This document shows, in pieces, positions 39,177 through 47,980 of a stretch of DNA of 50,484 nucleotides. The translations under genes and the position numbers were made by a program. The notes under the pieces were generated by a model. It did no database searches, had not been told where the DNA came from, and saw nothing but the letters and a program-made list of their open reading frames with translations. The stretch covers positions 1 through 50,484 of the forward strand of contig NZ_RJVR01000077.1 in the NCBI RefSeq assembly GCF_003999195.1, in the 5' to 3' direction. This stretch comes from Streptomyces soli (lineage in GTDB: Bacteria > Actinomycetota > Actinomycetes > Streptomycetales > Streptomycetaceae). Every line of letters begins with the position of its first letter. The stretch's first letter is position 1.

Positions 39177-39884
39177 GTGCGCCTGCGCTTGCTGGTGCGC
39201 ACGGTCAGCGAAATGTGCATCACCGTGGGCGCGGTCATCGTGCTCTTCGTCGTCTACGTCCTGTTCTGGACCGGCGTACGGGCCGACACCTCCATGGACC
39301 ACGAGATCAGCGGGCTGCAGGACCAGTGGGCCGGCCGGCCCCTCTCCACGGCCACAGCCACGGCCACGCCGACGGCGTCTCCCGCAGCGACCGCCCCGCA
39401 ACAGCCCGCCTACCGGGACGGCACCGCCTTCGCGGTCATGTACATCCCCAGGCTCGGCCGCGACTGGCACAAGCCCGTCCTCCAGGGCACCGGCACCGGC
39501 ACCCTCAAGAAGGGCCTCGGCCACTACGCCGCCACCGCCCGGCTCGGCGCGACGGGCAACTTCGCGGTCGCCGGACACCGCCGCACGTACGGCGACCCCT
39601 TCAAGGACTTCCCCCTGCTGCGCAAGGGCGACACGGTCGTCCTCACCGACGGCACCACCTGGTACACGTACGAGATCGACCGGGGCCCCTACAAGACCGT
39701 CCCGTCCGACATCGGCGTCATCGACCCCGTGCCGGTCAAGTCCGGCTTCACGGCGGCCGGGCGGTATCTGACGCTGACCACCTGCGAGCCCGAGTGGGGC
39801 CACAGCCACCGGCTGATCGCCTGGGGACACCTGGCGGCGACCCAGCCTGTGGAGGACGGCATGCCGGACAGCTTGTCCGGCTAA
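39177..39884 (+). CDS. class E sortase (first of three)
   Basis: The 235-residue transpeptidase has an N-terminal membrane anchor at about 15-32 (ITVGAVIVLFVVYVLFW), an Ala/Thr/Pro linker and a sortase barrel with His134 (NFAVAGHRRTYGD), Cys203 (LTLTTCEPEWG) and Arg212 (HSHRLIAWG). The catalytic triad is complete. Unlike the two paralogues downstream it lacks the MPWDKTGN segment before the histidine (ARLGATGN instead). Class E sortases attach LAXTG proteins to peptidoglycan in high-GC Gram-positives. It sits 15 bp after the DUF881 gene, start GTG 39177. Confidence 0.92.
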   Translation: MRLRLLVRTVSEMCITVGAVIVLFVVYVLFWTGVRADTSMDHEISGLQDQWAGRPLSTATATATPTASPAATAPQQPAYRDGTAFAVMYIPRLGRDWHKPVLQGTGTGTLKKGLGHYAATARLGATGNFAVAGHRRTYGDPFKDFPLLRKGDTVVLTDGTTWYTYEIDRGPYKTVPSDIGVIDPVPVKSGFTAAGRYLTLTTCEPEWGHSHRLIAWGHLAATQPVEDGMPDSLSG

Positions 39885-39923
39885 TCTTGGGACGGGAAAC
39901 CGGAACGAAGGGCAGCGCATCGC

Positions 39924-40100
39924 ATGTACGGCTGGATCTGGCGGCATCTGCCGGGCAACGCGTGGGTGAGGGCGCTGATCTCGCTCCTGCTGGTTCTGGC
40001 CGTCATATACGTGCTCTTCCAGTACGTTTTCCCGTGGGCGGAGCCACTGCTTCCGTTCAATGACGTGACGGTCAACGAGGGGATGGCAGCCGTCCGATGA
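39924..40100 (+). CDS. 58-residue membrane protein
   Basis: ATG 39924 starts a short gene (MYGWIWRHLPGNAWVRALIS, then LLLVLAVIYVLFQYVFPWAE and a polar end), with an AAGG ribosome site upstream at 39908-39911. It has an aromatic/basic N-terminus, one membrane helix at about 16-37 and a short extracellular tail. The stop overlaps the ATG of pabA by ATGA, so translation is coupled. High GC third positions and tight packing argue that it is real. I do not recognise a function; small membrane proteins of this type are found at this place in Streptomyces. Confidence 0.85.
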   Translation: MYGWIWRHLPGNAWVRALISLLLVLAVIYVLFQYVFPWAEPLLPFNDVTVNEGMAAVR

Positions 40101-40762
40101 CCGCACGTACCGCAGGCAGCCCAGTCACCGCACGGATTCTCGTCGTGGACAACTACGACAGCTTCGTGTTCAACCTGGTCCAGTACCTCTACCAGCTCGG
40201 CGCCGAGTGCGAGGTGCTGCGCAACGACCAGGTCGCGCTCTCCCACGCCCAGGACGGCTTCGACGGCGTCCTGCTCTCCCCCGGCCCCGGCACGCCCGAG
40301 GAGGCCGGGGTCTGCGTCGACATGGTCCGGCACTGCGCCGCCACCGACGTACCGGTCTTCGGTGTCTGCCTCGGCCTGCAGTCCATGGCGGTGGCGTACG
40401 GAGGCGTGGTGGACCGCGCGCCCGAGCTGCTGCACGGCAAGACCTCGCTGGTCACGCACGAGGGCGCCGGGGTCTTCGCCGGGCTGCCGACGCCCTTCAC
40501 GGCGACCCGCTACCACTCGCTGGCGGTCGAACGGGACACGGTGCCGGAGGAGTTGCAGGTCACGGCCTGGACGGAAAACGGCATCATCATGGGACTGCGG
40601 CACCGCACGGCCCGGGTCGAGGGCGTCCAGTTCCACCCCGAGTCCGTACTCACCGAGTGGGGCCATCGCATGCTCGCCAACTGGCTTGCGGAATGCGGCG
40701 ATCCGGGCGCAGTCGAGCGCTCTGCGGGCCTGGCGCCCGTGGTCGGCAAGGCCGGGGTGTGA
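40097..40762 (+). CDS. pabA: aminodeoxychorismate/anthranilate synthase component II (glutamine amidotransferase)
   Basis: The 221-residue class I glutamine amidotransferase supplies ammonia to aminodeoxychorismate synthase (folate) or anthranilate synthase (tryptophan). The N-terminal ILVVDNYDSFVFNLVQYL is typical, the nucleophile is Cys91 in FGVCLGLQSM, and the His180-x-Glu182 pair lies in VQFHPESVLTEWG. No partner PabB/TrpE gene is nearby, so the product may serve both pathways. It overlaps the small membrane protein gene by 4 bp and lies 1 bp before the second sortase gene, an odd metabolic insert in a surface-protein operon. Confidence 0.93.
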   Translation: MTARTAGSPVTARILVVDNYDSFVFNLVQYLYQLGAECEVLRNDQVALSHAQDGFDGVLLSPGPGTPEEAGVCVDMVRHCAATDVPVFGVCLGLQSMAVAYGGVVDRAPELLHGKTSLVTHEGAGVFAGLPTPFTATRYHSLAVERDTVPEELQVTAWTENGIIMGLRHRTARVEGVQFHPESVLTEWGHRMLANWLAECGDPGAVERSAGLAPVVGKAGV

Positions 40763-40763
40763 C

Positions 40764-42104
40764 ATGACGGCGGAGCGCCGTCACTTCGGCGACACCGCCG
40801 AATTCGCCGCCGTCGTCGAACAGTTGACCGATCCGCTCAGCGACCCGCTGCCGGGGCAGGCCACGATTCCGGCCCAGACTCCGGCCCAGGGTCCGGTTCC
40901 GGCTCCTGTGCCGCAGGACGGCTCGCCCTGGTTCCGTCAGCAGCCGGAGCCGCAGCAGCCGCCGCAGCAGACCGTGCCGGCGCAGCCGTACCAGGCCGCG
41001 TCCGGGGCCCCCTACGACGCCCGGTACCACGCGCCCGCCGAGCAACAACTCCCCGCCGGCGCCCGGGTCCTGCCCCGGCAGCAGCCCGTATCGGAAGCCG
41101 ACCGGGCTGCCGCCGCCCGCCGCCGCGCGGCCGGAGCTCCCGGCGACACGGCCGCGATGCCGGCGCTCGACCCCGAGCCGGAGGCCGTACCGGACTCCGT
41201 AAGGGAGCCCGCGGCCGAGCCCGAGCCGGAAGCCCCGGTCCCGCCGCCCGACGGTGGCCGCGCCGCGCGCCGTAAAGCCGCCCAGGAGGCCACGAGACGG
41301 GGTGGTCGGGGGCGAAGGGCCGCTGGACCGGCCAAGCCCGCCACAGAGGCAGCAGGGGCGGCTGAGGCGGCAACGGCGGCACCCCGGTCCCGTATGGAGG
41401 CCCGCAGAGCGGCGAAGGCGGCGAAGGAGAGCCCGGCGGTCATCGCCAGCCGGGTGCTGGGTGAGATGTTCATCACCATCGGCGTGCTGATGCTGCTCTT
41501 CGTCACCTACCAGCTCTGGTGGACCAACGTCCTCGCCCACCAGGCGGCCGGCGGCGCCACCAAGAACCTCGAAAAGCAGTGGGACGGCACCAAGAACTCC
41601 AACCGCGACCCCGGCACCTTCTCCCCGGGCCAGGGCTTCGCGATCATCTACATCCCCAAGCTGGACGTGAAGGCCCCCATCGCCGAGGGCACCGACAAGC
41701 ACAAGGTCCTCGACAAGGGCATGGTCGGCCACTACTCCGGCGCGCAGGAGACCGCCATGCCGTGGGACAAGACGGGCAACTTCGCGCTCGCCGCCCATCG
41801 CAACACCCATGGCGAACCGTTCCGCTACATCAACAAGCTCGTCAAGGGCGACGAGGTCGTCGTCGAGACCGAGAGCACGTACTACACCTACGAGGTCACC
41901 AGCACCCTCCCTTCCACCTCCCCCGCCAACACCTCGGTGATCAACCCGATCCCGACCGGCTCGGGATTCACCACGGCGGGCCGGTACATCACACTCACCA
42001 CCTGTACGCCGGAGTTCACCAGCACGTACCGGCTGATCGTGTGGGGCAAGATGGTCGAGGAACGACCGCGCAGCCAGGGGAAGCCCGACGCGCTGGTCCA
42101 ATGA
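40764..42104 (+). CDS. class E sortase with long cytoplasmic N-terminus (SrtE1-like)
   Basis: The 446-residue product starts at ATG 40764 (MTAERRHFGDTAEFAAVVEQ). Residues 1-230 are a Pro/Gln/Ala-rich and Arg-rich cytoplasmic region, the membrane helix is at about 235-255 (MFITIGVLMLLFVTYQLWW), and the sortase barrel has His345 (AMPWDKTGNFALAAHRNTHG), Cys414 (TLTTCTPEF) and an Arg in STYRLIVWG. In S. coelicolor the sortases at the corresponding locus, SrtE1 and SrtE2, anchor long chaplins and are needed for aerial growth. The tandem arrangement with the next gene matches that pair. Confidence 0.93.
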   Translation: MTAERRHFGDTAEFAAVVEQLTDPLSDPLPGQATIPAQTPAQGPVPAPVPQDGSPWFRQQPEPQQPPQQTVPAQPYQAASGAPYDARYHAPAEQQLPAGARVLPRQQPVSEADRAAAARRRAAGAPGDTAAMPALDPEPEAVPDSVREPAAEPEPEAPVPPPDGGRAARRKAAQEATRRGGRGRRAAGPAKPATEAAGAAEAATAAPRSRMEARRAAKAAKESPAVIASRVLGEMFITIGVLMLLFVTYQLWWTNVLAHQAAGGATKNLEKQWDGTKNSNRDPGTFSPGQGFAIIYIPKLDVKAPIAEGTDKHKVLDKGMVGHYSGAQETAMPWDKTGNFALAAHRNTHGEPFRYINKLVKGDEVVVETESTYYTYEVTSTLPSTSPANTSVINPIPTGSGFTTAGRYITLTTCTPEFTSTYRLIVWGKMVEERPRSQGKPDALVQ

Positions 42105-42132
42105 CCTACGTACGGCGATCGGGGCGCGAGCG

Positions 42133-42873
42133 GTGACAACGACGGATCACGGTCAGGACAGCGAGGTCGCGCCGCCGCCGCGCCGCCGCACCTGGAACAG
42201 GGTCGCCGCGACGATCAGCGCCACAGGTGAACTCCTCATCACCGCCGGGCTGATCCTCGGCCTCTTCGTCGTCTACTCCCTGTGGTGGACCAACGTCACA
42301 GCGGACCGCCAGGCCAAGAAGGCCGCCGACGCCGTCCGCCACGACTGGGCCACCTCCTCCGGCGACAGCAAGCCCGGCCGACTCGACACCAAGGACGGCA
42401 TCGGCTTCCTCCACGTCCCCGCCATGGGCAAGGGCTTCGAGCTCCTGGTGAAGAAGGGCACCTCCACCAACGTCCTCAACGAGGGCGTCGCCGGCTACTA
42501 CACCGACCCCGTGAAGTCCGCCATGCCGTGGGACAAGACGGGCAACTTCACCCTCGCCGCGCACCGCGACGGCCACGGCGCGAAGTTCCACAACATCGAC
42601 AAGATCAAGAACGGCGACCCGGTCGTCTTCGAGGACCGCGACACCTGGTACGTCTACAAGGTCTACAAGATCCTCCCCGAGACCTCGAAGTACGACGTCA
42701 AGGTCATCAACCAGATCCCCAAGGAAAGCGGCAAGAACAAGGCCGGCCGCTACATCACCCTCACCACCTGCACGCCGGTCTACACCTCCCGCTACCGCTA
42801 CATCGTCTGGGCCCAGTTGGTCCGTACGCAGAAGGTCGACGCGGACCGCACGCCGCCGAAGGAACTGGGCTGA
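42133..42873 (+). CDS. class E sortase (SrtE2-like)
   Basis: The 246-residue enzyme has a membrane anchor at about 33-52 (ELLITAGLILGLFVVYSLWW), a barrel with His144 (AMPWDKTGNFTLAAHRDGHG), Cys213 (TLTTCTPVYT) and Arg222 (SRYRYIVW). It shares with the preceding sortase the WWTN segment after the anchor and the MPWDKTGN block, so both are recent paralogues compared with the first sortase. Start is GTG 42133, 28 bp after the previous stop. A strong terminator follows. Confidence 0.93.
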   Translation: MTTTDHGQDSEVAPPPRRRTWNRVAATISATGELLITAGLILGLFVVYSLWWTNVTADRQAKKAADAVRHDWATSSGDSKPGRLDTKDGIGFLHVPAMGKGFELLVKKGTSTNVLNEGVAGYYTDPVKSAMPWDKTGNFTLAAHRDGHGAKFHNIDKIKNGDPVVFEDRDTWYVYKVYKILPETSKYDVKVINQIPKESGKNKAGRYITLTTCTPVYTSRYRYIVWAQLVRTQKVDADRTPPKELG

Positions 42874-42879
42874 GACACG

Positions 42880-42922
42880 GCGAAGGGGGGCCGCGGACGT
42901 GATGTCCGCGGCCCCCCTTCGC
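42880..42922. terminator. bidirectional terminator between sortase and pknB genes
   Basis: A perfect 19-bp stem (42880-42898 with 42904-42922) with a 5-nt loop lies between convergent genes. Confidence 0.9.
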
Positions 42923-42935
42923 TGTTCGGGCGGCG

Positions 42936-44930
42936 CTAGCCGCCGTTGCCGCCGCCGATGAAGCCGCCGCCGTTGCCGCCGCCGTTGCCGCCGCCGCCCA
43001 TGGTGGTGAGGGTGACCGTCTGGCTGGTCGGGTCGGCCGGGCTGTTTCCGCCCGGGTCCTGGTTGGTGACGATGGCGTTGTCGTCGGAGGCGCTGCCGTT
43101 GGCGAAGGCGATGTTGTTGAAGCCCGCCGCTTGCAGGGTCTGCTTGGCCTGCTTGACCGTCTGGCCGAGCACGCTGGGCACGGTCGTCTGGCTCGGGCCG
43201 CTGGAGACGGTCAGGGTGATGGCCGTGTCGGGGGTGTAGTCGGCGTTGCCGTCAGGGGTCTGTGCGATCACGGTGTTCTGCGAGGCGCTGTTCGTCTGCA
43301 TGTTCACGGTGACGTTGGTGAAGCCCGCGTCCGCGATGAGCTTCTTCGCGTCGTTGACGTTCGTGTTGATCACGTTGGGGAGCGTGATCTTCGCCGGCGC
43401 CTGGGCGACCGTGATGGTGATGGTCGCGCCCTTGGCCGCCTTGCTGTTGCCCTTGGGGTTCTGGGACAGGACGGTGCCAGGGTCGGAGCTGGTGGTCGTC
43501 TTGTTCTTGGGCACGACCGTGAAGCCCGCGTTCTCAAGGATGGTCGTGGCCTCGTCCTGGGTCTTGCCGGTCACGTCGTCGACGTTGACCTGGGTGGGGC
43601 CCTTGGAGAGATTCAGGGTGACGGTGTCGGTCTTGGCGATCGTGGTGTTCGCCACAGCGGACTGCTTGCAGACCTTGCCCTTGTCCTGGTTGTCGCAGAA
43701 GACATCGGGGCCCCAGGCGATCCGGACGCTCCCGTTGTCGGCCCGGCTCTTGGCTTCGGTCTTGGTGGCTCCGATGAACTGCGGCACGGTGACCTTGTCG
43801 CCGGCCGAGTTGTTGCCCGTGAACAGCGCCTTGCCCATGAAGATCGCACCGACCAGGACCAGGATGCCCGCGACGACGAGCAGGATGGTCGAGGTGTGGT
43901 TCTTCTTGGGCTGGCGGCGCCGGTCGGGGCGCTCGTCGTAGCCGTAGCCGCCGTCCTCCTCGCGCAGGGGCGGCAGCATGGAGGTGCCGGGGTCCTGCTG
44001 GGGCGGAAGGGCGGTGGTGGGGGCGTCGGAGCCGTAGCCGCCGTACCCGCCGTAGCCGACGGCGCCCATGGCGGCGGTGGCCGCTACGGGCTGGCCGTCG
44101 AGGCAGGCCTCGATGTCGGCGCGCATCTCGTCGGCGGACTGGTAGCGGTAGTCGGGGTCCTTGGTCAGGGCCTTGAGGACGATGGCGTCCATCTCGGGGG
44201 TGACCTCGGGGTCGTACACACTCGGCGGCTGCGGCTCCTCGCGTACGTGCTGGTACGCGACCGCGACCGGGGAGTCGCCCACGAAGGGCGGCCGTACCGT
44301 CAGCAGCTCGTAGAGCAGGCAACCCGTCGAATACAGGTCGGAGCGCGCGTCGACCTGCTCGCCCTTGGCCTGCTCCGGGGAGAGGTACTGGGCGGTGCCG
44401 ATGACGGCGGCGGTCTGGGTCATGGTCATGCCGGAGTCGCCCATGGCGCGGGCGATGCCGAAGTCCATGACCTTGACCTGGCCGGTGCGGGTGAGCATGA
44501 CGTTCGCGGGCTTGATGTCCCGGTGGACGATCCCGGAGCGGTGCGAGTACTCCAGGGCCTGGAGGATGCCGCCGGTCATCTCCAGGGAACGCTCGGCCAG
44601 CAGCTTGCGGCCGGAGTGCAGCAGCTCACGCAGGGTGGAACCGTCGACGTACTCCATGACGATGTACGGGATCGAGACGCCGTCGACGTAGTCCTCGCCG
44701 GTGTCGTAGACAGCGACGATGGACGGGTGGTTCAGGGAGGCGGCCGACTGGGCCTCACGGCGGAACCGGGCCTGGAAGGACGGATCGCGGGCGAGGTCCA
44801 CCCGGAGCGTCTTCACGGCGACGGTGCGGCCGAGCCGGGTGTCATGGGCGAGGTACACCTCGGCCATTCCACCGCGGCCGAGCACCGAGCCCAGCTCGTA
44901 CCGGCCGCCGAGGCGACGCGGCTCTTCCAT
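42936..44930 (-). CDS. pknB: PASTA-domain Ser/Thr protein kinase (PknB-like)
   Basis: The 664-residue membrane kinase has a cytoplasmic kinase domain with LGRGGMAEVYLAHD, Lys40, HRDIKPANVM (Asp138), DFGIARAM (156-158) and activation-loop threonines in GDSGMTMTQTAAVIGTAQYL. A Tyr/Gly-rich juxtamembrane stretch leads to one membrane helix near 350-370 (STILLVVAGILVLVGAIFMG) and four extracellular PASTA repeats, which bind muropeptides or lipid II in this family. The first PASTA repeat has a CDNQDKGKVC pair of cysteines. The protein ends in a long Gly/Asn tail. It phosphorylates cell-wall and division proteins; PP2C and FHA partners are encoded in the same cluster. Confidence 0.96.
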   Translation of the reverse strand: MEEPRRLGGRYELGSVLGRGGMAEVYLAHDTRLGRTVAVKTLRVDLARDPSFQARFRREAQSAASLNHPSIVAVYDTGEDYVDGVSIPYIVMEYVDGSTLRELLHSGRKLLAERSLEMTGGILQALEYSHRSGIVHRDIKPANVMLTRTGQVKVMDFGIARAMGDSGMTMTQTAAVIGTAQYLSPEQAKGEQVDARSDLYSTGCLLYELLTVRPPFVGDSPVAVAYQHVREEPQPPSVYDPEVTPEMDAIVLKALTKDPDYRYQSADEMRADIEACLDGQPVAATAAMGAVGYGGYGGYGSDAPTTALPPQQDPGTSMLPPLREEDGGYGYDERPDRRRQPKKNHTSTILLVVAGILVLVGAIFMGKALFTGNNSAGDKVTVPQFIGATKTEAKSRADNGSVRIAWGPDVFCDNQDKGKVCKQSAVANTTIAKTDTVTLNLSKGPTQVNVDDVTGKTQDEATTILENAGFTVVPKNKTTTSSDPGTVLSQNPKGNSKAAKGATITITVAQAPAKITLPNVINTNVNDAKKLIADAGFTNVTVNMQTNSASQNTVIAQTPDGNADYTPDTAITLTVSSGPSQTTVPSVLGQTVKQAKQTLQAAGFNNIAFANGSASDDNAIVTNQDPGGNSPADPTSQTVTLTTMGGGGNGGGNGGGFIGGGNGG

Positions 44931-45082
44931 AGCGCTAGCCCTTCCTTAACCGTCCGTGTGGCTGCTCGGGCATACCGTACCCGTCGTGCTGTGCCGATCC
45001 TGGCGCGGACCGGCAGCCGATATCCGACCGGTATCGCGACGCACGCAGGACGTCCACATACTCCAGTACGGCGTGACCGGCA

Positions 45083-46537
45083 TCACTTGTTCAGGACGGC
45101 CTCCATGACCTTCTTGGCGATCGGGGCGGCCAGTCCGCCACCGGAGATGTCACCGCGGTTGGCGGAGCCGTCCTCGACCACGACCGCGACCGCGACCGGC
45201 GAGCCACTGTCGGTCTTGGCGTACGAGATGAACCAGGCGTACGGGTTCTTGTCATTGTTCACACCGTGCTGGGCGGTGCCGGTCTTGCCGCCCACCGTGA
45301 CGCCGGGGATCTGGGCGTTGGTTCCGGTGCCGGATGTGACCACCGTCTCCATCATCGACTGAAGCTTCTGTGCGTTCGCGGCGCTGAGTGGCTGGGAGTA
45401 GGTCTTGTCCGTGTGCTGCTCGATGACGCTGTTGTTGGCCGCCTGGAGCTTCTGCACCAGGTACGGCTCCATCAGCACGCCGTTGTTGGCGACCGCCGAC
45501 GCGATCATGGCCATCTGCAGCGGGGTGGCCGCGGTCTCGAACTGGCCGATGGACGACAGCGCGGTCTGCGGCTTGTCCATGGTGGTCGAGAAGTTGCTCT
45601 TGGCCGCGCGGACCGGGACGAAGAGCTCGTCGTTGAAGCCGAACTTCTTCGCCTCCGCGACCATCTTGTCACGGCCGAGGTCGGCGCCGATCTTGCCGAA
45701 GACCGTGTTGCAGGAGTAACGGAGGGCGACCCGCAGCGTGGCGTTCTCGCAGGGGATGTTGCCCTCGTTCTTCAGCTCGGTCGTGGTGTTCGGCAGGATG
45801 TACGGCACCGGCGAGTTGGTCTTCTCGTCGATGCTGCTGTACAGGCCGTTCTCCAGGGCCGCCGCCGCCGTGACGACCTTGAAGGCCGAGCCGGGCGGGT
45901 AGGTCTGGCGGAGCGCCCGGTTGAGCATGGGCTCGTTCTTGTCGTCCTTGAGCTGGTTCCAGTTCTTGGAGTCCGTGGTCGAGTTCCCGGCGAACGTCGA
46001 GGGGTCGTACGAGGGCGTGCTGGCCAGCGCGAGGATGGCGCCGGTCCGGGGGTCGATCGCGGCGACGGCGCCCTTCTTGCTGCCGAGTCCGTCGAAGGCG
46101 GCCTTCTGGGCGGCGGCGTTCAAGGTGGTGACGACATCGCCGCCCTGCTTCTTCTTGCCGGACAGGATGTCGATGGTCCGGTTGAAGAAGAGCCGGTCGT
46201 CGTCGCCGGTCAGGACCTTGTCCTCGACGCCTTCGAGCATGCTGGTGCCGAAGGCCTGCGAGGCGTAGCCGGTGACCGGGGCCCACATGGAGCCGTTCTT
46301 GAAGGTCGCCTTGTACTTGAAGTCGCTGCCGTTGGTCGCGGTGTGGCCGGTGACCGCCTTGCCGTCGACGATGATGTCGCCGCGGGGGTTGGCGTACTGG
46401 TTGATGGCGACGCGGCGGTTGTGCACGTTGTTCTTGAGCGAGTCGGCCTGTACGAACTGGACGTAGTTGGCCCTGATGAGCAGGGCGAGGACGAGCAGGC
46501 CGCAGAAGATGGCGACTCGGCGCAGGGGCTTGTTCAC
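45083..46537 (-). CDS. pbpA: class B penicillin-binding protein (PbpA-like transpeptidase)
   Basis: The 484-residue peptidoglycan transpeptidase has an N-terminal membrane anchor (VAIFCGLLVLALLIRANYV), a dimerisation domain with RGDIIVDGKAV, and the penicillin-binding fold with Ser217-x-x-Lys220 (YPPGSAFKVV), Ser275-Cys-Asn277 (RYSCNTVFG) and Lys418-Thr-Gly (VGGKTGTAQHG). It starts at GTG 46537, overlapping the rodA/ftsW stop by 4 bp, which couples transpeptidase and glycosyltransferase as in other SEDS-bPBP pairs. The 152-bp gap to pknB downstream shows no gene. Confidence 0.96.
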   Translation of the reverse strand: MNKPLRRVAIFCGLLVLALLIRANYVQFVQADSLKNNVHNRRVAINQYANPRGDIIVDGKAVTGHTATNGSDFKYKATFKNGSMWAPVTGYASQAFGTSMLEGVEDKVLTGDDDRLFFNRTIDILSGKKKQGGDVVTTLNAAAQKAAFDGLGSKKGAVAAIDPRTGAILALASTPSYDPSTFAGNSTTDSKNWNQLKDDKNEPMLNRALRQTYPPGSAFKVVTAAAALENGLYSSIDEKTNSPVPYILPNTTTELKNEGNIPCENATLRVALRYSCNTVFGKIGADLGRDKMVAEAKKFGFNDELFVPVRAAKSNFSTTMDKPQTALSSIGQFETAATPLQMAMIASAVANNGVLMEPYLVQKLQAANNSVIEQHTDKTYSQPLSAANAQKLQSMMETVVTSGTGTNAQIPGVTVGGKTGTAQHGVNNDKNPYAWFISYAKTDSGSPVAVAVVVEDGSANRGDISGGGLAAPIAKKVMEAVLNK

Positions 46538-47952
46538 TGGACTCGAACCACCTGGGTCGGCTCGGCATCGGGGGACGGGGCGGGGGCGGGCGCGGGCCTT
46601 CTGGCGGTGTCGCTGATCCGCAGCAGGATGCCGATCAGCGCCCAGTTGGCGATGACGGACGAGCCGCCGGCCGCGACGAACGGCATGGTCATACCGGTGA
46701 GGGGGATGAGCCCCATCACACCACCGGCGACGACGAAGATCTGGAGGGCGAAGGCCCCGGAGAGGCCGATGGCCAGCAGCTTCCCGAAGGGGTCGCGGGC
46801 GGCGAGGGCGGTGCGGACCCCGCGCTCGACGATCAGCCCGTAGATCAGCAGGAAGGCCATCAGTCCGGCCAGGCCCAGCTCCTCGCCGACGGTGGCGAGG
46901 ATGAAGTCCGAGTTGGCGGCGAAGCCGATCAGGTCCGAGTGGCCCTGGCCGAGGCCGGTGCCGAAGATGCCGCCGGAGCCGAAGGACATCAGGGCCTGGG
47001 CCACCTGATCGCTGCCTTTCCCGGTTGTGAAAACGGCGAAGGGGTCGAGCCAGGCGTTCACGCGTCCCTGGACCTGCGATTCGAAGGTGGTGACGCCCAC
47101 CGCCCCGACCGCGGACATCAGCAGGCCGAAGACGATCCAGCTGGTGCGCTCGGTGGCCACGTAGAGCATGATCACGAAGAGGCCGAAGAACAGCAGCGAG
47201 GTGCCCAGGTCCGTCTCGAAGACCAGGATCAGGATGCTGAGCCCCCAGATGACCAGGATCGGTCCGAGGTCCCGGCCACGCGGCAGGTACAGGCCCATGA
47301 AGCGACGGCTGGCGAGCGCCAGCGCGTCCCGCTTGACCATCAGATAGCCCGCGAAGAACACCGACAGGATGATCTTCGCGAACTCTCCGGGCTGCAGCGA
47401 GCCGACCCCGGGGATTCTGACCCAGATCCGGGCTCCGAAGACGGGGGGGAAGAACACCGGCAGGATCAGCAGGACCAGCGCCGCCACCATGGAGATGTAG
47501 GTGTAGCGCTGCAGGATGCGGTGGTCCTTCAGCAGGATCAGCACGCCGACGAAGAGAGCGACACCCAGGGCCGAGAACAGCAGTTGCTTGGGGGTGGAGG
47601 GGCTGAACGAGCCGTACTCGTACTTGGCAAGCTGGATGAGCCGCTGTGACTGGTCCAGCCGCCAGATGAACACCAGACCCATGCCGTTGAGCAGCGTCGC
47701 CAGAGGGAGCAGCAACGGGTCTGCGTAGGGGGCGAATTTGCGTACCGCGAGATGCGCCACGGTCGCGAGCGCGGTGAGCCCGAGGCCGTAACTGAGCATG
47801 CCCGACGGCAGTTTGCCGTTTATCGCCAGGCCGACGTTGGCGTACGCGAAGACCGGGATGACGACGGCGAAGACCAGCAGTGCCAGCTCGGTGTTGCGGC
47901 GGCTCGGGGCTCCTACGGACGTGATGGTCGTGGTGTTGCTGATGACGGACAT
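46534..47952 (-). CDS. SEDS glycosyltransferase RodA/FtsW
   Basis: The 472-residue protein starts at ATG 47952 (MSVISNTTTITSVGAPSRRN). About ten to twelve helices include the family motifs GARIWVRIPGVGSLQPGEFA, FETDLGTSLLFFGLFVIMLY, GHSDLIGFAANSDFILATVG and GLIPLTGMTMPFVAAGGSS. SEDS proteins polymerise lipid II and work with a class B PBP, here PbpA encoded by the overlapping next gene. By position this is the RodA-type member of the actinobacterial fha-pstP-rodA-pbpA-pknB cluster. The C-terminus is a short Pro/Ala tail. Confidence 0.95.
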   Translation of the reverse strand: MSVISNTTTITSVGAPSRRNTELALLVFAVVIPVFAYANVGLAINGKLPSGMLSYGLGLTALATVAHLAVRKFAPYADPLLLPLATLLNGMGLVFIWRLDQSQRLIQLAKYEYGSFSPSTPKQLLFSALGVALFVGVLILLKDHRILQRYTYISMVAALVLLILPVFFPPVFGARIWVRIPGVGSLQPGEFAKIILSVFFAGYLMVKRDALALASRRFMGLYLPRGRDLGPILVIWGLSILILVFETDLGTSLLFFGLFVIMLYVATERTSWIVFGLLMSAVGAVGVTTFESQVQGRVNAWLDPFAVFTTGKGSDQVAQALMSFGSGGIFGTGLGQGHSDLIGFAANSDFILATVGEELGLAGLMAFLLIYGLIVERGVRTALAARDPFGKLLAIGLSGAFALQIFVVAGGVMGLIPLTGMTMPFVAAGGSSVIANWALIGILLRISDTARRPAPAPAPSPDAEPTQVVRVQ

Positions 47953-47980
47953 GGTGGCGTACCGCCCCCTCCTGGGACTG

